Below the pieces are notes generated by a model, which was given only the letters and a program-made list of their open reading frames with translations, did not search any database and had not been told where the DNA came from. DNA of 17,698 bases from Finegoldia magna (GTDB taxonomy: Bacteria > Bacillota > Clostridia > Tissierellales > Peptoniphilaceae), in NCBI RefSeq assembly GCF_018371055.1, contig NZ_JAGYZD010000011.1:1-17698 (forward strand). Direction: 5' to 3'. A program made the position numbers and the translations under genes. Positions 13,901 through 17,698 of the stretch are shown here, in pieces (within the stretch, counting starts at the first letter, position 1; each line of letters begins with the position of its first letter).

Positions 13901-16900
13901 TTGGCAAATAGAATAAAAGGGATAACAGTTGAGATTGGTGGAGACACTACCAAGTTACAGACTGCTTTAAAACAAGTTAATACAGAGATAAAACATACTC
14001 AATCAGAACTTAGAGATGTAAATAAGCTATTAAAGATTGATCCAAAAAATACTGAACTTATCTCACAAAAGCAGAAACTTCTATCTCAATCTATTCAAGA
14101 AACAAAAGAAAAGTTAGAGTCCCTTAAAATTGCAGGTGAACAGGCAAATGCAGCTCTTGCCCATGGAGATATTTCTCAAGCTCAATATGATGCTCTTCAA
14201 AGAGAAATTATTGAAACTGAAAATTCCTTGAAATCTCTAGAACAACAAGCATCCAAAACTGGTCAATCCTTTAAAAACATCTCGGACTCTTCTATGAAGA
14301 TATCTAAGGTTACAGGAGAAGTTGGAAAAGAAATGACTACCAAGGTTACAGCACCAATTGTAGCCGTAGGAGCCTTGGGGCTAAAAACAGCAGCAGACTT
14401 TGAAAAGGGAATGTCCTCTGTAAAGGCGATAACAGGTGCAACTGGTGAGGAGCTAAGTCAACTTAAAGAAAAAGCTCTTCAACTTGGTGAGTCTACTTCT
14501 TTTAGTGCTAGTGGAGTAACCGAGGCTATGACTGAAATGGCAAAGGCAGGATAGTCTACTAAGGATATATTAACAGGTGTAGGAGGCGTACTTGATGCGT
14601 CAGCTGCATCTGGAGAAAATCTTGGTTCAGTTGCAACTATTGTAGCAGATGCTATATCTGGATTTAATATGAAAGCATCTGAGTCTGGAAGAGTAGCTGA
14701 TGTATTAACTCAAGCGGCCAATGCTGGAACAATAGGTATAAATGACCTAGGCGAGTCTTTTAAATATATAGCACCACTTTCAAATTCTATGGGCTTTAAT
14801 ATTGAAGAAGTAACTTCTGCAATTACAGCCATGTCCATGTCTGGTATTAAGGGCTCACAAGCTGGTACTTCACTTAAAAACTCTTTAACAAATATGATTA
14901 AACCTACTAAAGATATGCAAAGTGCTATGGATGAGTTAGGTATCAAGATAACCAATCAAGATGGATCGTTTAAGTCTCTTGATGAAATCCTAAGAGGAAT
15001 GAGAACATCATTCTCTGGTTTAAGCGATGAACAAAAGGCATATTATGCTACAGTAATTGCTGGCAAAGAAGGTCAAGCAGGTTTACTTTCACTTCTTAAT
15101 ATGAGTCAAGAAGAGTATGACAAAATATCAGCATCTATGAAAAATGCAGGTGGAATTGCGAAAGAAACGGCTGATGTGATGCAAGACAATCTTTCATCAA
15201 AGATTGAGGCACTAGGTGGGGCACTTGAAACTCTATCTGTTCGTTTTGGAGATTTAGTTGTTCCGGCACTTACAAAATTTGTAGAAAAGATTACTGATGT
15301 TATAACAGCAATTTCAAATGCGCCTCCAGAAGTCCAGAAATTCATTTTAGTATTTGCCGGAATTCTTGCTGCTATTGGCCCAGTCTTGCTTATTATCTCA
15401 AAAGTAGCAGCGGTTATTGGAACAGTGACAGGTGCTATGTCTATTCTTTCTGGGGGAATAACAACTGGTGCGACACCAGCGATGCTTGGACTTGCTAAAG
15501 TGTTTGGTGTTTTGAAAGGAGCGTTTACTGCTTTAAGTGGACTTATTATGGCTCATCCAATAGTAGCAGCTATCGTTGCTATTGCGACGATTCTTATTCC
15601 TTTAATTATCAAAAATTGGGATACAATCAAAGAATTTCTTGTTAATACATGGAACTCGATTGTATCATCCTGTAAGGAAATATGGGGAGGAATTAAAGAG
15701 TTTTTTGCCAATCTTTGGAATGGAATTTGTGAGTCTTGGAATGCTATATGGACTACTATTACAACTACTATATCAAGCTTATGGACTAGCTTTATTGAAG
15801 GAGTATCTGGAATTTGGAACGGTATAAAAGATTTCTTTACAAATCTATGGCAAGGAATATCTGAGTCTTGGTCTACAGCATGGACAAATATTACGACTTT
15901 TATTTCTGAACTATGGACTGCTTTTGTAGAAGGCATAAAAACACTTTGGCAAGGAGTAAAAGATTTCTTTGCTAATCTATGGAGTGGAATTTTAGAAACT
16001 TGGAATAGTATATGGATTACAATAACAACTTTTCTAACTGAATCTTGGAATACCTTCATTGAGGGAGCCAAGAGTCTATGGCAAAGTATAGGAGAATTCT
16101 TTACAAGCCTTTGGACTGGGATTCAAACTACTTTTACCAATATATGGACAGCTATATCAACTAAAACAACAGAAGTATTTACAGCAGTTGGAGAATTTAT
16201 TAGGACTATTTGGGAAAGTATAAAGACTTTAATTTCAACAGTTCTTGATGCTATTAAAGTAAAGGCTGAGACTATTTGGAATGGGATAAAAACGTTCTTG
16301 ACTACAGTAATCACTGCCATAGGAACATTTATATCCACATCTTGGAATAATATAAAAACAGTAATTCAATCAGTTTTAAATACTATTAAATCAATAGTTA
16401 TGAATGTTTGGAATGCTATAAAGTTATTTATATCTGGAGTTTTAAATGGAATTAAGTCATTAGTGTCTAATATTTGGAATAGCATCAAGGCTACTATTTC
16501 ATCAACAGTTAATTCTGCAAAATCATCTGTTTCATCTGCATTTAATTCAATGAAGTCAGCTATTTCTTCTAGTATGTCGAATATTTTATCTAGTATAAGA
16601 AATGGGTTTAATAATGCAGTGAACTTCATTAGAAATCTTGCATCACAAGCCTACAACTGGGGTGCAGATATGATTAATGGAATTGCAAGAGGAATTTCAA
16701 ATGCAATAGGTAATGTAATATCTGCTGTATCTGATGTAGCATCAACTATTAGATCCTACTTACACTTTTCAGTACCAGATGTTGGGCCACTTACTGACTA
16801 TGAAGAATGGATGCCAGACTTTATGGAAGGTTTATCAAAAGGAATTGAGAAGAGCAGGAGTTTGGTTAAATCTTCTATGAAGAATGTAGCAAGTGATATG

Positions 16901-17128
16901 GTTCTTAGTCCAAATATATCATCCGTTGGTATGAGTGGATACGATAAAGGAGATGCTGTAAATGGAATAGATATAGGAAGTCAAATATCTGATGCAATTG
17001 CAAACATAAATTTAAAATCTGAAAATACTGGAGATATAGTAATACCAGTTTATCTTGGAGGCACACTCCTCGATGAAGTTATTGTTAATGCCTCAATGCG
17101 TAAGAATTTAAGAAGTGGAGGTAGATAG
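13901..17128 (+). pseudogene. Tail tape measure protein gene, interrupted by an in-frame TAG
   Basis: Restored length is 1,075 aa. It starts at TTG 13901 behind GGGAGGTG (13886-13893). Residues about 5-110 are coiled coil. About 135-420 form the conserved phage tail tape measure domain (TAADFEKGMSSVKAITGA, TSFSASGVTEAM, GSQAGTSLKNSLTNM). Hydrophobic helices lie at about 481-506 and 548-570, a Trp-rich repeat block at 594-769, and the usual end SYLHFSVPDVGPLTDYEEWMP follows. Codon 218 is TAG (14552-14554); the same frame then continues with family sequence to TAG 17126-17128. Homologues that I recall often have Trp here (AKAGW), so TGG to TAG, or CAG to TAG, is likely. Without suppression a 217-aa fragment results; ATG 14669 downstream lacks a ribosome binding site. 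Tape measure length sets tail length. Confidence 0.9.
15680..16207 (+). repeat. Four 132-bp tandem repeats in the tape measure gene
   Basis: Units start at 15680, 15812, 15944 and 16076, each coding 44 residues with the pattern [IL]W-x-[GS]-[IV]-x-[ED]-FF-x-x-LW and further Trp at fixed spacing. The last unit is the most diverged, and shorter 11-residue Trp/Ile repeats flank the block on both sides. The DNA copies differ widely, so the expansion is not recent. The helical, evenly spaced Trp pattern suits a ruler lining the tail tube. Confidence 0.8.
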
Positions 17129-17130
17129 AA

Positions 17131-17493
17131 ATGAAACATCAATCATATTTAATTATTGAAGGAGTAGACCTACCTTTACCAAATTCTTATGATTTGGAGT
17201 TTAGAGATATTGAGGCAGACACCGGAGGAGAGACAGAGGCCGGAACTATTCAAAGGGATATTGTTAGAAATAAAGTAGCAAGTATATCTGTAGGTTTTTC
17301 TTGTAGTCCTAAGCTTGTAAAGACATTGAGTGGTTTTGCTAATAAGCCTAATCTTAAAGTTAAATACTTAGATACAGAAACATTGGAACTAAAAGAGACA
17401 CAAATGTATATAGACAAGTTTCAAGTCAAATTAATAAAAGATACTTCTTATAAAGGGCTGTGGGAAGTATCTTTTTCATTGGAGGAATATTGA
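17131..17493 (+). CDS. Phage tail protein, DUF6711-like
   Basis: A 120-aa protein directly after the tape measure gene, with GGAGGT (17117-17122) in front. Its layout of an N-terminal 'I-x-G-V-D-L-P' strand, a middle RDIVRNKVASISVGFSCSP, then LKVKYLDTETLELKETQMYIDKF and a Trp-containing end resembles DUF6711-type tail proteins, which occupy this slot in Firmicutes siphophages and are thought to be distal-tail components. The similarity is from memory and moderate. Its TGA overlaps the next ATG, so the two are coupled. Confidence 0.75.
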   Translation: MKHQSYLIIEGVDLPLPNSYDLEFRDIEADTGGETEAGTIQRDIVRNKVASISVGFSCSPKLVKTLSGFANKPNLKVKYLDTETLELKETQMYIDKFQVKLIKDTSYKGLWEVSFSLEEY

Positions 17494-17698
17494 TGTATCT
17501 AACAAGCAATGAATATAAAACAGCAATCAAAAAGAATTCTCGTAAATTTTACTGGACGGGGAATATCATATTAAAAGATGAAACAATCATTCCCTTTACC
17601 AATAAAGATATTCTTAAAGGGTCTGGATACATTCATCGTTCATGCTCTGGATCTTCTGAACTTGAAATAGGTACAGTTTATGCTGGAGAGTTTGGAAT
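17493..17698 (+). CDS. Tail/baseplate protein, N-terminal fragment
   Basis: An open frame starts at ATG 17493, overlapping the TGA of the preceding gene, with GGAGG at 17480-17484 upstream, and stays open for 68 codons to the window edge. The visible part begins MYLTSNEYKTAIKKNSRKFY and includes TIIPFTNKDILKGSGYIHR and SSELEIGTVYAGEFG, the N-terminal pattern of large tail-tip or baseplate proteins of clostridial phages. Position after the tape measure fits a distal-tail, hub or receptor-binding structural protein. Which one cannot be decided from this fragment. Confidence 0.8.
   Translation, partial: MYLTSNEYKTAIKKNSRKFYWTGNIILKDETIIPFTNKDILKGSGYIHRSCSGSSELEIGTVYAGEFG

Noticed and set aside
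15553..16071. Long open frame on the minus strand (172 codons) opposite the tape measure repeats.
   Set aside because: It mirrors the repetitive coding strand, has no ribosome binding site and no recognisable protein features.
14555..17128. Separate second gene starting at ATG 14669.
   Set aside because: No ribosome binding site, same frame as the first part, and continuous tape measure homology across the TAG. A chance AGGAGG at 14581-14586 has no in-frame start codon behind it.
13901..17128. Phage-wide TAG recoding.
   Set aside because: TAG ends terL, gpGT and the tape measure gene in normal positions, so general reassignment is unlikely.
1..17698. CRISPR array, tRNA, rRNA, insertion sequence or attachment site.
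   Set aside because: No regularly spaced repeats, cloverleaf-like segments, transposase genes or att-like core duplications were seen on either strand.

Overview
This window is a stretch of a temperate-phage (prophage) genome from a low-GC Gram-positive bacterium. AT-rich codon use, strong AGGAGG-type ribosome binding sites, ATG/TTG starts and the gene set all suggest a Clostridia/Tissierellia-like anaerobe; the genus cannot be fixed from sequence reading alone. All genes are on the + strand. The layout is that of a siphovirus with HK97-type head genes. No integrase, repressor, lysis or att site lies inside the window, so whether it is an integrated prophage or a free phage is inferred, not seen.

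Layout. (1) 1-3000: the end of an unidentified gene, a ParB-domain/N6-adenine-type DNA methyltransferase, an overlapping C5-cytosine methyltransferase and a DUF4314 protein. No restriction nuclease is visible, so this looks like a self-modification module. (2) 3001-3864: two small unidentified genes with a different codon style, then tandem hairpins, the second a good Rho-independent terminator. (3) 3865-5454: large terminase. (4) 5455-6457: a cargo ('moron') island between terminase and portal. It holds a sigma-A promoter whose -35 lies in a perfect palindrome, a four-helix membrane protein, a MarR regulator and a terminator, and it is flanked by two copies of a ribosome-binding-site segment. 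(5) 6475-12762: portal, ClpP-like prohead protease, HK97-fold major capsid, connector, a 614-aa collagen-like fibre protein set among the head genes, head-tail adaptor, gp10-like protein and tail-completion protein. (6) 12752-17698: major tail protein, tail chaperone pair gpG/gpGT with a textbook -1 frameshift signal, tape measure gene broken by an in-frame TAG, a DUF6711-like tail protein and the start of the next tail/baseplate gene.

How it fits together. TerL packages DNA through the portal into a protease-matured HK97 capsid. The connector, adaptor, gp10-like and completion proteins form the neck. gpG/gpGT load the tape measure so that the major tail protein can polymerise to the right length. 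The methyltransferases probably shield the DNA from host restriction, and the MarR/membrane pair is probably expressed in the lysogen from its own self-controlled promoter.

Most notable: the insulated MarR cargo island and its flanking repeat; a portal gene with no usual start codon after its ideal ribosome binding site (ATA is the best placed); the fibre gene inside the head cluster; the complete -1 frameshift signal with a downstream stem; and the amber codon in the tape measure gene, which would stop tail assembly unless it is suppressed.
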